A stretch of 64,000 nt of DNA from contig JAVGWX010000005.1 in assembly GCA_036924085.1 (NCBI GenBank), forward strand, positions 94,613,764 through 94,677,763, in the 5' to 3' direction. Shown here piece by piece: positions 1 to 11,510 of this stretch. This DNA comes from Ariolimax columbianus. Lineage: Eukaryota; Mollusca; Gastropoda; Stylommatophora; Arionidae. The notes below the pieces were generated by a model, which was given only the letters and a program-made list of their open reading frames with translations, ran no database searches and was not told the origin of the DNA. A program made the position numbers and the translations under genes. Position 1 is the stretch's first letter, and every line of letters starts with the position of its first letter.

Positions 1-155
1 CAGATGAAGTCAAGCATAGCACAATCGCCTGGAGGAACACGGTCCACCTTTATCATCACGCTTGGGATGTAAGGAAATCTACTACAACTCACTACTTAAT
101 ATCTTTATCAGGATGCACCAGACATGCACAGCCTCGCTGTAAACTACGTCACAAC
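1..155 (+). repeat. CAA-tailed dispersed repeat, copy 1 (truncated by window edge)
   Basis: This segment matches the middle of a family seen again at about 9.1, 23.3, 27.2, 31.5, 38.0 and 61.7 kb. The shared landmarks are a CATAGCACAA block, a GGTCCACCTT(T/C)ATCA block and a GGGATGT(A/G)AGGAAA block in the same order and spacing. The terminal (CAA)n tract of other copies is missing here. No coding capacity is seen. Confidence 0.65.
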
Positions 156-164
156 GTCGTTTTT

Positions 165-508
165 AGGACGAAAGTGAGCACAAACTAAGGTGAGCACAAA
201 CGAAGGTGAGCACGAACGAAGGTGAGCACGAGCTAAGGTAAGCACGAGCGAAGGTGAGCACAAACGAAGGTAAGCACGAGGGAAGGTGAGCACGAGCTAA
301 GATAATCACGAGCGAAGGTAAGCACGAGCGAAGGTATGCACGAGCGAAGGTGAGCACGAGCGAAGGTGAACACGAGCTAAGGTGAGCACGAGCTAAGGTG
401 AGCACGAGCGAAGGTAAGTACGAGCGAAGGTAAGCACGAGCTAAGGTAAGCACACGAGAAGGTGAGCACGAGCTAAGGTAAGCACCAGCGAAGGTGAGCA
501 CGAGATAC
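165..508. repeat. 16-bp tandem array
   Basis: About 21 imperfect copies of a 16-bp unit, GAAGGTGAGCACGAGC and variants (GGTAAGCACGAG, GCTAAGGTGAG). Sixteen is not a multiple of three, so any reading frame through it repeats every 48 bp. The 119-codon minus-strand frame here is therefore a repeat artefact. Every unit holds GGTGAG or GGTAAG, which resembles a 5' splice site by chance. Confidence 0.9.
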
Positions 509-1134
509 AGTAGGCCCCACAAACGTCCGTTGATGTGGGCAGGTCAATATTGGATGATTAGCGTGTATTCGCTAAAGACTTATGCTCCACAGGGACCTGA
601 AACGGTGTTTGATCTTGATTGATTATGACAGTGGGTATTTTCTATTCTACCCTCCCTCCCCCGCCCCGCACGTGACCTCTCCAGGTATTCACGGCGCTAA
701 ATTATTTGACTGATCGATAAAACCTGGAGTTTTTAATGACCTGGAACTGACTAGCTTTTAGAATATCGACCACGATCCAGTGGCATGGAAGTTACCGTTA
801 CATAATGCTGGAGTTTATTGAAAGGAGTGGGTAGGGGAACTTGGTTAAAAGCCTTGTCGATCAAAGTTAATTGGACCGCGGATGATGAGCGGTTTGACAC
901 CAACTGTTCTGTTTCGTTATTATGTTTGGTCAATGAAAGTATCCTCACATGAAACAATATGACTCAGAAACCACGTCAACGAAACCCACGTTATGACCAA
1001 AAGGATTTCATCAGGGACAAAGAACAGCATAAACGAAAATAACTAACATAAATAGTTGCATGAAGACTTCCGCTTCTGTGAATTATATAGACTATGTTGA
1101 TTCGAATAAGTGCCTATGTGTTGTTGTTTTTGAT
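509..1134. other. unannotated unique sequence
   Basis: No repeat, RNA gene or protein similarity recognised. It includes a short C-rich run near 650-670. Frames are short and interrupted. Confidence 0.5.
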
Positions 1135-1650
1135 TTAGTTGTTCATCTTCGTCGATCATCCAAACTTGTGGTGTCTCTTACAAAGGACACGGTTGTTTGT
1201 AAGGCTATTTTATCATGGTACAGAATTTGTCTCAGATCTGTGCTACGAGGTCAGAATTGCTCTTCCTCTTTTCCAGTGTGTGTATGCAGCTTTGTATAAT
1301 GTTTTCCGTAGTGATGGTGTGCTCTCCGCATGGACACCTGTCATCTGTACTATTCCTCATGTTGCTGTACCTGTGACTCTTGATTCCACCATGTTCAGTT
1401 CTCAGTCCGAAGATGACAACTTGCTCGTTTGAGTGAAATCATGTTAGTCGCCTTCTTTATAGAAGTTGTTAAGGCAATGTTTCCCTGAAGGTAGTCTTAA
1501 TTATGATCTTTGCCTCATTATACGTAAAGATCAGATCCGTTTGAGAGATAGCTCCTCCACACTTTGTTAGCTTGTCGGTAGTTTCATTGTCTTTGATATT
1601 GTTGTCAGAGAGGATCCACCGAATTACTGTCTTTGGGCGTTGCTGTTATT
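1135..1650 (-). pseudogene. non-LTR retrotransposon remnant: RNase H end and C-terminal domain
   Basis: Read on the minus strand with frame changes, this gives the end of an RNase H domain (VIRWILSDNNIKDNE, the equivalent of the usual IQWxPSHxxIxGNE). Then come a TYNEAK segment, the VIFGLRTEH segment, and the C-terminal DRCPCGEH...ENIIQSC cysteine/histidine motif. The same order is found at 60.8-61.3 kb, so the two belong to one I-type (RNase H-bearing) non-LTR family. The endonuclease and reverse transcriptase parts are missing. Several stops and frameshifts show it is dead. Its 3' end lies near 1135. Confidence 0.75.
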
Positions 1651-2039
1651 GTATGTTAATGGTTTACATTTGCGATGTTTTTTGTGCCTGGTGAAGTCTA
1701 TTGGTCGTTGCGATGATTTCTTATATTTTTTTGTTCGCCGTGGAATCTCAGCCATAATTGTTAATGTTATTATACTTTCTATTTTTAGTTCCCAAGAGCA
1801 ACCTTGATCTTTTTCCAGTTAGTTGTAATTAAATGTTACCATTTTGTTAAGAAGCAGGCATAAGAGCCATGGATGTGGATACTGAATGTTCATCTGGGTC
1901 GATTGTTGTACATGTTTGCCCTATTAGCCCCTTTCTGCTTTAGGTTTCCGGATGACTAATTGCAGGACAACCACTTTTGACAATGGAACTGTGTGAGTAT
2001 ATCGACCTTTAACCAGATCTCAGGGATCAACAAGTAAAC
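1651..2039. other. unannotated sequence
   Basis: AT-rich sequence upstream, in element orientation, of the remnant at 1135-1650. It may be further decayed RNase H coding sequence, but I cannot align it. Nothing else is seen. Confidence 0.4.
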
Positions 2040-2412
2040 CAGGGCCAAGTAAACATGTTGATCAGGACCCATAACTCCCGTCCTCGTTCTGGCTAGATGG
2101 CAGGCTATATCCCAGCAGTGTGGCCAGCGACGCGGGAATCGACACTGTAATCCACATAATCATGACATTACCAAGAGGTCTTGCATTACACTACATCCAG
2201 GAGACATTGGTACACCTTCTCAAGTACGCCTCGTGATGTAAGAGGAACCACTGTACCTAACTACCAAACATACATCATCAATAATTAACTCAGCTCAGCA
2301 CAAGTAGCTTTAAACAACAGCAACAACAACAACACAAACAACAACAACAGCAGCAGCAACAACAACAACAACAACACAAGCAACAACAACAGCAACAAAA
2401 ACAACAACAACG
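2040..2412 (+). repeat. CAA-tailed dispersed repeat, variant B, with (CAA)n tract
   Basis: The stretch around 2210-2300 matches 31730-31830 and 36735-36800. Shared blocks are CACCTTCTCAAGTACGCCTC, a GATGTAAGAGGA-like block and a CACTGTA-like block. It ends in an imperfect (CAA/CAG)n tract at 2312-2412. The upstream part (GGAATCGACACTGTAATC near 2130) matches 31290. The CAA tract sits where other copies also carry CAA, so it is probably the tail of the element rather than an unrelated microsatellite. Confidence 0.65.
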
Positions 2413-2617
2413 TCAATCCACATGCAGCGGATGTCTTCTCATTGTGAAATATTGGAAGACGAGACTGCAGATCGTCTGGACAACTAGGGTGCTGCATACA
2501 AGTGACAAAATGGCATATATAGACGGGACATTTTCATGCAAACGAACGAAGAAGAGGAAAGCACGTATCCTTTTCACTATACAGAAGGCTTTAATGGGAA
2601 GATGTCAGCTCTTTAAT
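2413..2617. other. unique spacer
   Basis: No recognised feature between the CAA tract and the TATG microsatellite. Confidence 0.4.
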
Positions 2618-2812
2618 GTATGTATGTATGTGTGTATGTATGCATTTATGTATGCGTGTATGTGTGTGTGCAAGGGTGTGTGCGTGTGTGTGTATGTGTG
2701 CATGTCATTATGTATGAATGTATGTGTGTAATTGTGTATGTATGTACGTAATTATGTATGTATGTATGTAATTATGTATATATGTACGTAATTATGTATG
2801 TATGGATGTATG
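2618..2812. repeat. TATG/TGTA microsatellite
   Basis: Imperfect tetranucleotide tract built on ATGT with interspersed GTGT runs. It lies just 5' of the retrotransposon remnant that starts near 2853. Confidence 0.95.
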
Positions 2813-2852
2813 AATCCCACAATATATATGGTAAATATATTTCCCAATAACA

Positions 2853-3495
2853 AAAAATGGTCTGGGAGAACACGAAGCTCACTATTAAAACAAAAACACT
2901 TGTTTACCAGGCTTGTGTTCTCAGCACCATTCTTTATAGCAGTGAGACATGGTCTACCTACATGTACTCGGAGAAGCGGCCGAACAGCTATCAAATGAGA
3001 TGTCTGCATAGAATCCTGGAGGTTGGGTGACAAGACAAGATCACCAACGAAGAGGTGTTGGAGTGAACAGGCACTGTCACAAACTTTGCCATGCCTAGTC
3101 TTCGAAGGCTCCGATGGCTGGGGCGCATTTGGCGGATGGATGATGGCAGAATACTAAAATATCTTCTCTGTGGGGAATTACAGTTTTGGAAAAGGTCTCG
3201 GGGCCGGCCAATACTTCGGTACAAGGATGTATGCAAGCGGGATATGAATGACGCATGCATCGATTTGGAATTATAGGAACATGACGCCATAGATCGTGTT
3301 ACATGGAAGGGCAGGATTAATCATGGAATACAGAAAAAGGAGATACTGATTGCTGATAGGCTAAAGACTCAGAGTTTGAGAAGACCATGCAATGACGCAA
3401 ACGGTCCCGACTTTCCTTGTACACACTGGAAGACGCTTCTCTGCCCGGATTGGTCTTGCGAGTCACATTCGTTACCGTCATGGTCTGTAGTTGCA
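2853..3495 (+). pseudogene. non-LTR retrotransposon C-terminus with zinc-finger-like tail
   Basis: Read on the plus strand with frame shifts: TKTLVYQACVLSTILYSSETW near 2890-2960, the QDKITNEEVLERTG equivalent, then RRLRWLGRIWRMDDGRI near 3100. This is followed by GRPILRYKDVCKRDM near 3205-3250. The order matches the region downstream of the RT catalytic palm in EN-RT non-LTR elements whose RT ends in a C2H2-like finger. The finger equivalent (GPDFPCTH, then ARIGLASHIRYRHG in another frame) lies at 3400-3490. A TAG stop at about 3274 and frameshifts show decay. The EN and RT catalytic parts are absent, as expected for a 5'-truncated copy. Confidence 0.8.
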
Positions 3496-4125
3496 TACCT
3501 TTTTTTCAAAGCACAATTACTATCGTCTAACACGATAGAAAGAGCCGATGAGGTTATATTGTGTCCCAATATATGTGCAATATAAATGCTTGTTTCGCCG
3601 CGTCGGCTGATACAATGGTCATAATTTTCCGAGTACAATCACCCAGCACGCAGATAAATCAATCCAAATTATGACTGTTTCTGTGATGACCACTGAAGCG
3701 TTCATATAAAAGACTATCCTGATCGAATCAGCCTTTCTGTACCTGATTTGGAGCAGATCATCTTTCGATATTGTTCAGTCGTCATCAGATTATCTACAGC
3801 TGCCATTCAGCACATCCACCAATTCTGACAGTCTTCTGTCCGAGGAGACATGTCCAAGGAGAAATGTAACGATTGACCATGTCTCGGTAACTGATGGGTC
3901 CAACAAGATATTACCAACGGGAAAAGATTAGCTCTGTTGTTGGCAGAGAAGGTTTGTTTCCCATGTACTTATTGAGTTTTCTCAGACAATATTAACATGT
4001 CCGTCATTTTCCCTTCCACTGCCATGTCTCTTCCCACACCAACCTTTGCTACAACAGTTCTCTGCGTGTAAGACTTTCTCTTCACCCGACATTTTATTTC
4101 TGTATGTGTTAAATTTCTCCCCATA
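3496..4125. other. unannotated sequence
   Basis: No recognised repeat or protein similarity. The last part grades into the pyrimidine-rich 17-bp array. Confidence 0.5.
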
Positions 4126-4760
4126 TGACATTTTCTATACTAGTGACATTACTGTACCTGTGACATTTATGTACGTGTGGCATTCGTGTCCTTGTGACAA
4201 TTCCGTACCTGTTACATTTCTGCACCAGGGATATGTCTTTACCGCTTACATTTCTGTCCCTGTTAACTTTCTGTAACTGTCACATTTCTGTACTTGTCAC
4301 ATTTCTGTACATGTCACATTTTTGTACCTGTCAAATTTCTGTACCGCTGACATTTTTGTACCGATTACATTTCTGTGCATGTAACATTTCTGTACCTGTC
4401 ACATTTCTGTGCCTGTCACATTTCTGAACATGTCACATTTCTGTACCTGTCACATTTCTGTACATGTCCCATTTCTGAACCTGTCACATTTCTGCACCTG
4501 CCATATTTCTGTGCATGTCCCATTTCTGTACCAGTCACATTTCTGTACCGCTACATTTCTGTCCGGCTGACTTTTTTTTACCGCTGATATTTCTGTACCA
4601 TTGATATTTCTTTACCGCTGACATTTCTGTACCTGTCACATTTCTGTATATGTCACATTTCAGTACCTATCACATTTCTGTACCTGTCTCATTTCTGTAC
4701 CTGTCATATTTCTGTACATATCACATTTCTGTACCTGTCTCATTTATGTACCAGTGAACC
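4126..4760. repeat. 17-bp tandem array
   Basis: More than 30 imperfect copies of ACATTTCTGTACCTGTC, with most variation at GTACCTG (GTACATG, GTGCCTG, GTACCGC). Open frames across it repeat every 51 bp and are artefacts. Confidence 0.92.
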
Positions 4761-4918
4761 ATTACCGGGGTCATGATAAACGAGCTCTCTGTCACATTGC
4801 CCTGTGACTTTGGCTCACCCTTGTAAAGCTCAACATAACGAGGTACAACCCTTCTTAGCCGCTTCTAACGACTTGTGTTGTTGTCTATCATAAGGCTGTT
4901 CTTCTGTTCCCAGTAATG

Positions 4919-5300
4919 GTTAAATGGATTCACATATGGATTCAGACATGGATCTACGCATGGAATCACACATGGATTCAGACATGGATCTACGCATGGA
5001 ATCACACATGGATTCAGACATGGATCTACGCATGGAATCACACATGGATTCAGACATGGATTCAAGCATGGATTCACACATGGATACACACCGGATCGAC
5101 ACATATATTCACACATGGATACGCACACCGGATTGACATATATATTCACACATGGATACACACAGATCGACACATATATTCACACATGGATACACACAGA
5201 TCGACACATATATTCACACATGGATACACACAGATCGACACATATATTCACACATGGATACACACAGATCGACACATATATTCACATGGATACACACAGG
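4919..5300. repeat. compound array: 36-bp then 34-bp units
   Basis: The left part (about 4922-5090) has 36-bp units built from ATGGATTCAGAC, ATGGATCTACGC and ATGGAATCACAC, so it is itself a 12-bp repeat organised in threes. The right part (about 5090-5300) has 34-bp units containing CACATATATTCACACATGG and GATCGACAC. The shift in unit length suggests two rounds of expansion from one ATGGATnCAC seed. Confidence 0.9.
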
Positions 5301-5604
5301 AGACTGAACTTGTAGCATCTATGTCAAGATGTCCTATATCTGTACAGCATTCACCGACTTAATGTAACAAGGACAATCAAGGTCATAAAAGGTCTGCTAG
5401 ATCAAAGGACAGTGTAGTCTCATGTTAGACTGTGCTATCGGGGATGGTGTGTTAGGGTCTTCGATGTCCTAGGTATCAGTTTACTTTTTAAGTGAAATAA
5501 TTATCTTTAGTCTTCTAACAATAAGTCAGACACCAATTTACAGCCGGGTACTCTGAAGGAGACTTGAAATGTACTCTGTAGATAAAAGTAAACCATCATA
5601 CAGT
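5301..5604. other. unannotated sequence
   Basis: Nothing recognised. Confidence 0.4.
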
Positions 5605-6150
5605 TGATCAAGATGCTGAGCAGAGCTTTGCTGCAGCGGTGAGCGACCCATAGCTGACTGCTAGCGTCAGGGCCAGCGAACCAGAGCTGCCAAGACCCTT
5701 CTACACCTCCACGCGGTGATCCTGGATAACAGGATGCGACAGAGCAGGCTGGCTAAGGAGAAGGGATCGAAGAGGGAATGCTAACCCGATACTCAAAAAA
5801 TGCTTGCTGAAGTCCGATGTGTTCGAGCGAAAGGTGCAAATATCGCAGTAAAGCTGTAAACTACAACACAACGCATTCCGTTCTCTGGACTACATTCTGC
5901 TACTTAATTTACACCCTAATGCACCTGAAACTAATAGCTAAAATGACATTTCCTTTCTCACACAGCTTCGCAGATAGACCAAAAAGGGGTTAAAATGACT
6001 ACATTGATGAAGAAAATGAACTTGAACATTGCATTGACTTTGCCAATTCAAAGTTAGACCAGAGATAGAGAAGATTGCTTGAAGGCCTAGGGTGTAATGG
6101 GTTAAGCTCTTTTCAGGTTTTTGTAGCGGAAGATTGTGAAGCGAACGAAG
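5605..6150 (+). mobile_element. SINE-like dispersed repeat, copy A (interrupted)
   Basis: Positions 5605-5910 match 9948-10245 at roughly 85% by eye. Shared blocks include GACCCATAGCTGACTGCTAG, CCTCCACGCGGTGATCCTGG, AGGAGAAGGGATCGAAGAGG and GCTTGCTGAAGT(C/G)xGATGTGTT. The 3' end of the other copy (TAGCGGGAGATTGAGAACG) is matched here only at about 6128-6155. About 195 bp (5911-6104) therefore interrupt this copy, or are deleted from the other. The GCTGAAGTCGGATG module is also present in the tRNA-derived SINE at 18.8 kb. No Pol III promoter boxes are obvious in this family's 5' half. Confidence 0.7.
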
Positions 6151-7800
6151 CCAAGCCAAGCCAAACAGTTGAAAAGGTAAACAAATTTCCTCCTGTCTTG
6201 TAATTATAATGTATCAGACTAGAAATCCTTGTGAAACGGTACCAATCAAACGTTATATGATAAACCTATCTTCAGTTCAATCAATTTGTATTTAGCTTAT
6301 CGTATAATAAAGTAATCCCACTTGCAATAATGGTCTCCCTTTTAACATGAAACCAAAGGAAACGCTGAATACTTATTCTATCATAATAAAACCATGGTTT
6401 CTCATTTATTGCATAATCTAGTCATACACATCACTTATCTTCTAATCCAAATATGACTAAACTCTCAAAGCACAGGGTGTCAGTAGATAACTGCATGGCT
6501 GCCTCTGGAAACAGATTTATTTCCAAGTTCTTTGCTCCTAGGCTCTCTAACAATAACAACTAATTAACTAAATTAACATCTTGAGTCTTGTGGTCCTCGT
6601 CGCTGATGGTGTGTCTGGCCTCTGACCGACTGGGAGCTTCCGTCTGTCGTTTCTCTGCTGTGGAACCATATATTTCTCATACGTGTTTTGGAAACGCGTT
6701 CCCTGGAGGTTTAGGCTACATACCTCGTACTCTTGGAACTTGGTCCCTGGTGTCCCTCTTTGACCCTACTGTCTCGTGGTTGGAATGATATCCCTCGTGA
6801 CCGCGATACACCTTACTGTGCTTCTCAGCAGGCAAGAACCATGCCTGTAAAATCCACAGATAAAAATAACGTCTCGAACTCTCTCGTTTGCTGGGGTCAG
6901 TCCACCTTCCCTTCTATTAGCCAATATCGTACCATGGCTGTGAAACTCATTCTCGGATCTCCCGACCACATCTGTCTGCAATGCCTTCTGTTTCAGTCTT
7001 TATCGGGCTCTCCTGCTCCTACACAAGCTCCTCCTATTCAACATAGCCTTAGTCACGTGCTACTGCTATGCCCACCCCGTTGATCAGCTCGTAGCCCTTG
7101 TCTCTGTTTGGCATGTACTGTCCGTCAATATGTCATGTTCCTAATTTCTGGAGCCCCTACCAACTTTAATTTGGACATCATGCCGTCAAATGACAGCTCA
7201 GCTCCTACACAATTTACCTGTGTCATCTGGACACTACAGCATGGGTAAGGTAAGCCTAAGATCATATAAAATGTCTTATTACGCCTAGACACAACAGCAG
7301 GGGTGCATCTAAACTCCCCACCAAACTAACTACCATTCTAACGTAAAGTCTTAGGAACAATTCCCAGTTTTAACATGTGATGTTCATGTGTTAAACTGAA
7401 GTCCTAAGCGTAGGCAATAACCTCTCGATAATAGCGAAAGTAAGTTATGCCAATCTAACTTTACCATGACCATATTTTCAGAGGATTAAGATCCTTGCCG
7501 GATGTGTAAAAAAATGCCCAATGTACCTAACCTCTGTTTGAATTCTCCAATATCTTTGTCGCCTACTTGCTTACTGCCCAGCTAAAATTAGTTTCTCTAT
7601 TTCTAAGTTACTGTTAGTCTGCAGTGGCACGTTGGAAGTTGGTTCAGGTTTAAGATTGGGAGCTTGTCGAGATCTCTGAATCCCACATCTGACTAAATCC
7701 AGGAATCTGACATGTCACCTGCCATTGTCTCATATCTGACACTGTCACGATCATACGCCGGGAAAATGGTAACCAGGAAGGGAATAGGGACAGGTAAATA
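6151..7800. other. long stretch without a supported gene
   Basis: Mostly AT-rich unique sequence. At 6590-7090 the plus strand is open in several frames and ends in SLSHVLLLCPP. This weakly resembles the LSHLLLxCP tail of some RNase H-type non-LTR elements, but I cannot follow the rest and do not call it. The final 200 bp lead into the 24-bp array. Confidence 0.35.
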
Positions 7801-8675
7801 TGTTCTCCACCAACACGAGTCGTGTGTTCTCCACCAACACGAGTCGTGTGTTCTCCACCAACACGAGTCGTGTGTTCTCCACCAACACGAGTCGTGTGTT
7901 CTCCACCAACACGAGTCGTGTGTTCTCCACCAACACGAGTCGTGTGTTCTCGACCAACAGGAGTCGTGTTCTCCACCAACACGAGTCGTGTGTTCTCGAC
8001 CAACAAGAGTCGTGTTCTCCACCAACACGAGTCGTGTGTTCTTGACCAACATGAGTCTTGTTCTCCACCAACACGAATAGTGTTCTCCACCAACACCAAT
8101 CGTGTTCTCCACCAACATGAGTCGTGTTCTCCACCAACAAGAGTCGTGTTCTCCACTAACATGAGTCGTAATCTCTACACACATAAGTCGTGTATTCTCC
8201 ACCAACATAAGTCGTGTGTTCTCCACCAACATAAGTCGTGTGTTCTCCACCAACATGAGCCGTTCTCCACGAACATGAGTCGTGTTCTCCACCAACATGA
8301 GTCGTTCTCCACCAACATGAGTCATGTTCTCCACTAACACGAGTCGTGTGTTCTCCACCAACATAAGTCGTGTGTTCTCCACCAACATAAGTCGTGTGTT
8401 TTCCACCAACATAAGTCGTGTGTTCTCCACTAACATGAGTCGTGTTCTCCACCAACATGAGACGTTCTCCACGAACATGAGTCGTGTTCTTCACCAACAT
8501 GAGTCGTTCTCCACCAACATGAGTCATGTTCTCCACCAACACGAGTCGTGTGTTCTCCACCAACACGAGTCGTGTTCTCCACCAACATAGGTCGTGTGTT
8601 CTCCACCAACATAGGTCGTGTGTTCTCCACCAACACGAGTCGTGTGTTCTCCGCCAACACGAGTCGTGTGTTGAC
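7801..8675. repeat. 22/24-bp tandem array with a hairpin in each unit
   Basis: About 38 copies of GTTCTCCACCAACACGAGTC plus GTGT (24 bp), with 22-bp variants that lack one GT. Most units hold AACACGA-G-TCGTGTT, a 7-bp perfect inverted repeat with a one-base centre. Variants ACATGAGTCGTG and ACATAAGTCGTG weaken it. Open frames of up to 261 codons on both strands follow the 8-residue period and are artefacts. Confidence 0.95.
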
Positions 8676-9124
8676 ATCCAGACAAGTCACTCGTACATTA
8701 AACATTGGAGTACGTAGGTTTCAAGTACGTTTGTTCAATGAACAAATGATTGGAGAAGACAATTGATGCCAATGAAATGTGGATATAATAGAAGAGTCAG
8801 GCGCATCTCACGACAAAACAAAAGACGTTTAGAGATGCGAAGAGAGTTGGTGACCGGAAATAGAATCTGACAGTTACAATATGTTGATGACATTACTGAA
8901 ATAATACTTAAAGGAAAGTTCTGGACCAAACGTTTCAGAAGGAAGACAGGCTTTAAGTTACATAACAGAATGGACAAAAACATGCTTGACAGATTGTACC
9001 CCCGAAATTAGAGACAAAGAGCCGAGATCCATGAAAGCTGGACTTCGATGTGGAGATAGCACTTCAACTTAGGCTGAAGAAGTAACTCAAGGTCCAGGAT
9101 CCAAACCGGGAGCCTTTGCCGTGC
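8676..9124. other. unannotated sequence
   Basis: A-rich on the plus strand. I see only short frames and no recognised family. Confidence 0.4.
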
Positions 9125-9320
9125 GAAGCCAGTGTTGTTGTTGTTGTTTGTTAATGCCAACAATGAGTAGGTTTACTTTTTTGTGCGCCCCGAAAAGGAC
9201 GTTAAGTAGCTGGTTGCAGTAGCTTTCCTCACATCCGGAACGTGCTGATGAAGATGGACAAGAATGCTCCTGGTGGTTGTGTTATGCTTGGCTTTAATTG
9301 TGTGTCGCTCAGTACTACAG
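9125..9320 (-). repeat. CAA-tailed dispersed repeat, copy 2
   Basis: Reverse orientation. It begins with a (TTG)n tract at 9131-9150, then TGCCAACAATGAGTAGGTTT, TTTTGTGCGCC, GGACGTTAAGT, the CATCCGGAACGTGCTGATGA block and TTGTGTTATGCTTGGCTT. These are the reverse complements of the blocks at 31.5 and 38.0 kb. Confidence 0.75.
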
Positions 9321-9947
9321 GGACCTAAGCCAGCGTTCTAGCGACTGTGACTTAATATCCATGTCAAACTATCCAACATCCTTTCTGCACTTCATCCTTC
9401 ACCACATCGTGTGAGAGCAGCGACACCTACTGATAAAAGCACTAATAGACTGGAGTTTAATTGGAGTAATAACTTCCTATTCCGAAATGATGTCATCAAT
9501 TCTTGTGTAATGTCTTGATCTGTATTGTGTGACCTGACAGTCCAAACAACGAGGTCATGCCGGCTAGACTTGCTCAAGGAGACTTGATGGTCTAATGATG
9601 GAGATGGCTGTAGTAAAGTAACGCTCCTAGACCCGTTATGACTCACAAAATGGGCAAATGAGGGATCTGGGAACGTCTTGATCCATTACAAGAGGTCCAT
9701 TAAACTCGCCATTTTGGCGGTCTCGTTTTTACAGTATTTGACTTGTTTCATTGTGTTCATTCCTGCTTAATTCTGCATCAGTTCGCTGTTTTGTTGATCG
9801 GGTGACTGACACACTTATCGCGTAACTTTAGTGTCATTCCTAGATTGTGCTTGTTGCTGTATATGGAGCATAGACCAACAACTGCAAGAAAATTCGTTAC
9901 TCGAGGTCCGCACGATCTTTCGCATCACTTGCATAACGATTACATAA
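9321..9947. other. unannotated sequence
   Basis: Nothing recognised. Confidence 0.4.
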
Positions 9948-10305
9948 ACGGGATCAAGATGTTGAGCAGCACATGAGCTGCAGTGGTCAGCGACCCATAG
10001 CTGACTGCTAGCGTTAGGGCCAGCGAACCATAACTTCCAAGACCCTTCTACACCTCCACGCGGTGATCCTGGATAACAGGCTGCAGCAGGGCAGACTGGC
10101 TAAGGAGAAGGGATCGAAGAGGGAAGGCAACCCGGAACTGAAAAAGGCTTGCTGAAGTCGGATGTGTTGGACCGAAGGGTGCAAATATCACAGTCAAGCT
10201 GTAAACCACGACATAACGCATTCTCTGGACTACATTCCGCTACTTGGAAAGCTTTTTTCAGGGCTTGGTAGCGGGAGATTGAGAACGAACAAAGAAGAAC
10301 AAGAA
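9948..10305 (+). mobile_element. SINE-like dispersed repeat, copy B (continuous)
   Basis: The uninterrupted counterpart of the copy at 5605-6150. It contains GCTTGCTGAAGTCGGATGTG at about 10147, then GGACCGAAGGGTGCAAATAT. Its 3' end is GAGAACGAACAAAGAAGAAC, resembling the GGCGAACGCAAAAAAAA end of the tRNA-derived SINE at 18.81-19.05 kb. The two families thus share a central module and a tail but differ in their 5' heads. Confidence 0.7.
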
Positions 10306-10532
10306 TTCAGCATCCAGGTATTCATCTATATGGGACATTTCAAAGAGGTCAGGGTTAGTTGAAATTAGTCGTAGCATTAGGTTTAGATTGAAAGTGAACA
10401 TCAGAACAAGCTCGTGTCCTCCATATACAAGCTGTATCTATATTCTATTCTATGCAAGTGCCATCTTCACACCGAAGGTTGGCTGCAATGGATCTCTAAC
10501 ATTACGTACATATATTTATTCTCTGAATCTAT

Positions 10533-10790
10533 GTGGGATCTTTGTGTGAATCTATGTGTGGAGCCCTGTATGAATCCATGTGGATCCCTGTGTGAATTCA
10601 TGTGTAAGTCATGTGTCAATCCATGTGGGGATCCTTGCGCGAATTCCTTGTGTACCCCTACGTGCAATCCTGTGTGGACCCCTGTCCGAATCTATGTGTG
10701 GAACCCTGTGTGAATCTTTGTGTGGATCCCTGTGTGAATCTATATGTGGATCCCTTTGTGAATCCATATGTGGACCCCTGTGTGGTCGTA
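10533..10790. repeat. 24-bp tandem array
   Basis: About 11 imperfect copies of a unit containing TGTGTGAATCTATGTGTGG plus ATCCC. Confidence 0.9.
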
Positions 10791-10924
10791 CCTGCGCTAT
10801 GTACAGGAGAATGGGTTCTGTTTTAGCATCACGTTTGACGAGTTGCATATGTCCTCCCCCACCCCCCATCCCCTTATGTTGTATGTTTTGTATCCCCGAT
10901 GATTGTGAGGGGGCTTAAAGTCTC

Positions 10925-11510
10925 CAGCTATTATTGTTTTTTGTATATGTCACAACTTCCCATTTGATGTTTCCTGTAGTCGTTGGAAGGGTGGTGCAGA
11001 AAACATGACATTTGGTAGATTTGTGTTAATTGATCCAGCAGAGGATCTCTTGCCTGTCAATGTGAGTACCGCTGGAGATGTTTCGTACATCAGCTTCAAT
11101 GTCTTTTCTTATGAGGGTCATAAGCTCTAGGCAGTTCATGCACCGACAGAAGTACTGGGTGTATCCATTGCTGTTGATTGGATTGTTGGTTGTGATGGTT
11201 TCCTGAAGTGCTGCAATGTGGACTTTGTTGTCGTGCTGGATTTTTTAGCAATAATTCCTTCTTGTTTTGTGGGCCTGAAATGTTTAGTTGTATTATGTTT
11301 ATGTTCCCAGTAGTATACTTCTCGCCAGCAGTCTTGTGTATCTCTGCTTTGCGTGGACCTCGTTTACCGAGGCGACGTCCGAGCTCGTTTGATGAAGGGT
11401 CAGTTGTTCTTGGTATTCTGTTTAATCCTAGGCTTTTCTGCCTTTCCGCAGTATATTGAGTTGGAGGCAAGAGCTCCATCCGTCCGTTCAGACATTCCAT
11501 CCTGTATCAG
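10925..11510 (-). pseudogene. non-LTR retrotransposon endonuclease fragment
   Basis: The minus strand reads NINIIQLNISG near 11300, then, after a one-base frameshift near 11235, KVHIAALQETI. The LQET glutamate is the usual metal-binding residue of APE-type endonucleases. CMNCLELMTLIRKDIEADV and NISSG follow. This is the N-terminal half of an apurinic-like endonuclease, the domain that nicks target DNA in non-LTR retrotransposons. The open frame 11096-11500 switches to the wrong frame at the shift, so it is not a real protein. No RT follows in the expected place; a 24-bp array lies there instead. Confidence 0.7.

Noticed and set aside
2618..2812. Telomere-like or centromeric repeat
   Set aside because: Units are ATGT/GTGT microsatellite; no TTAGGG-type repeats were seen here or elsewhere in the window.
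4919..5300. CRISPR-like appearance of regular repeats
   Set aside because: Units are contiguous tandem copies with no unique spacers, and this is eukaryotic DNA. The same holds for the other arrays.
6588..7083. Possible RNase H-type retrotransposon tail
   Set aside because: Only SLSHVLLLCPP resembles a known motif; the preceding cysteines and the LRTGH segment cannot be placed.
7693..8478. Long ORFs on both strands at 7.65-8.7 kb
   Set aside because: Eight-residue repeats from the 24-bp unit, present in five of six frames.
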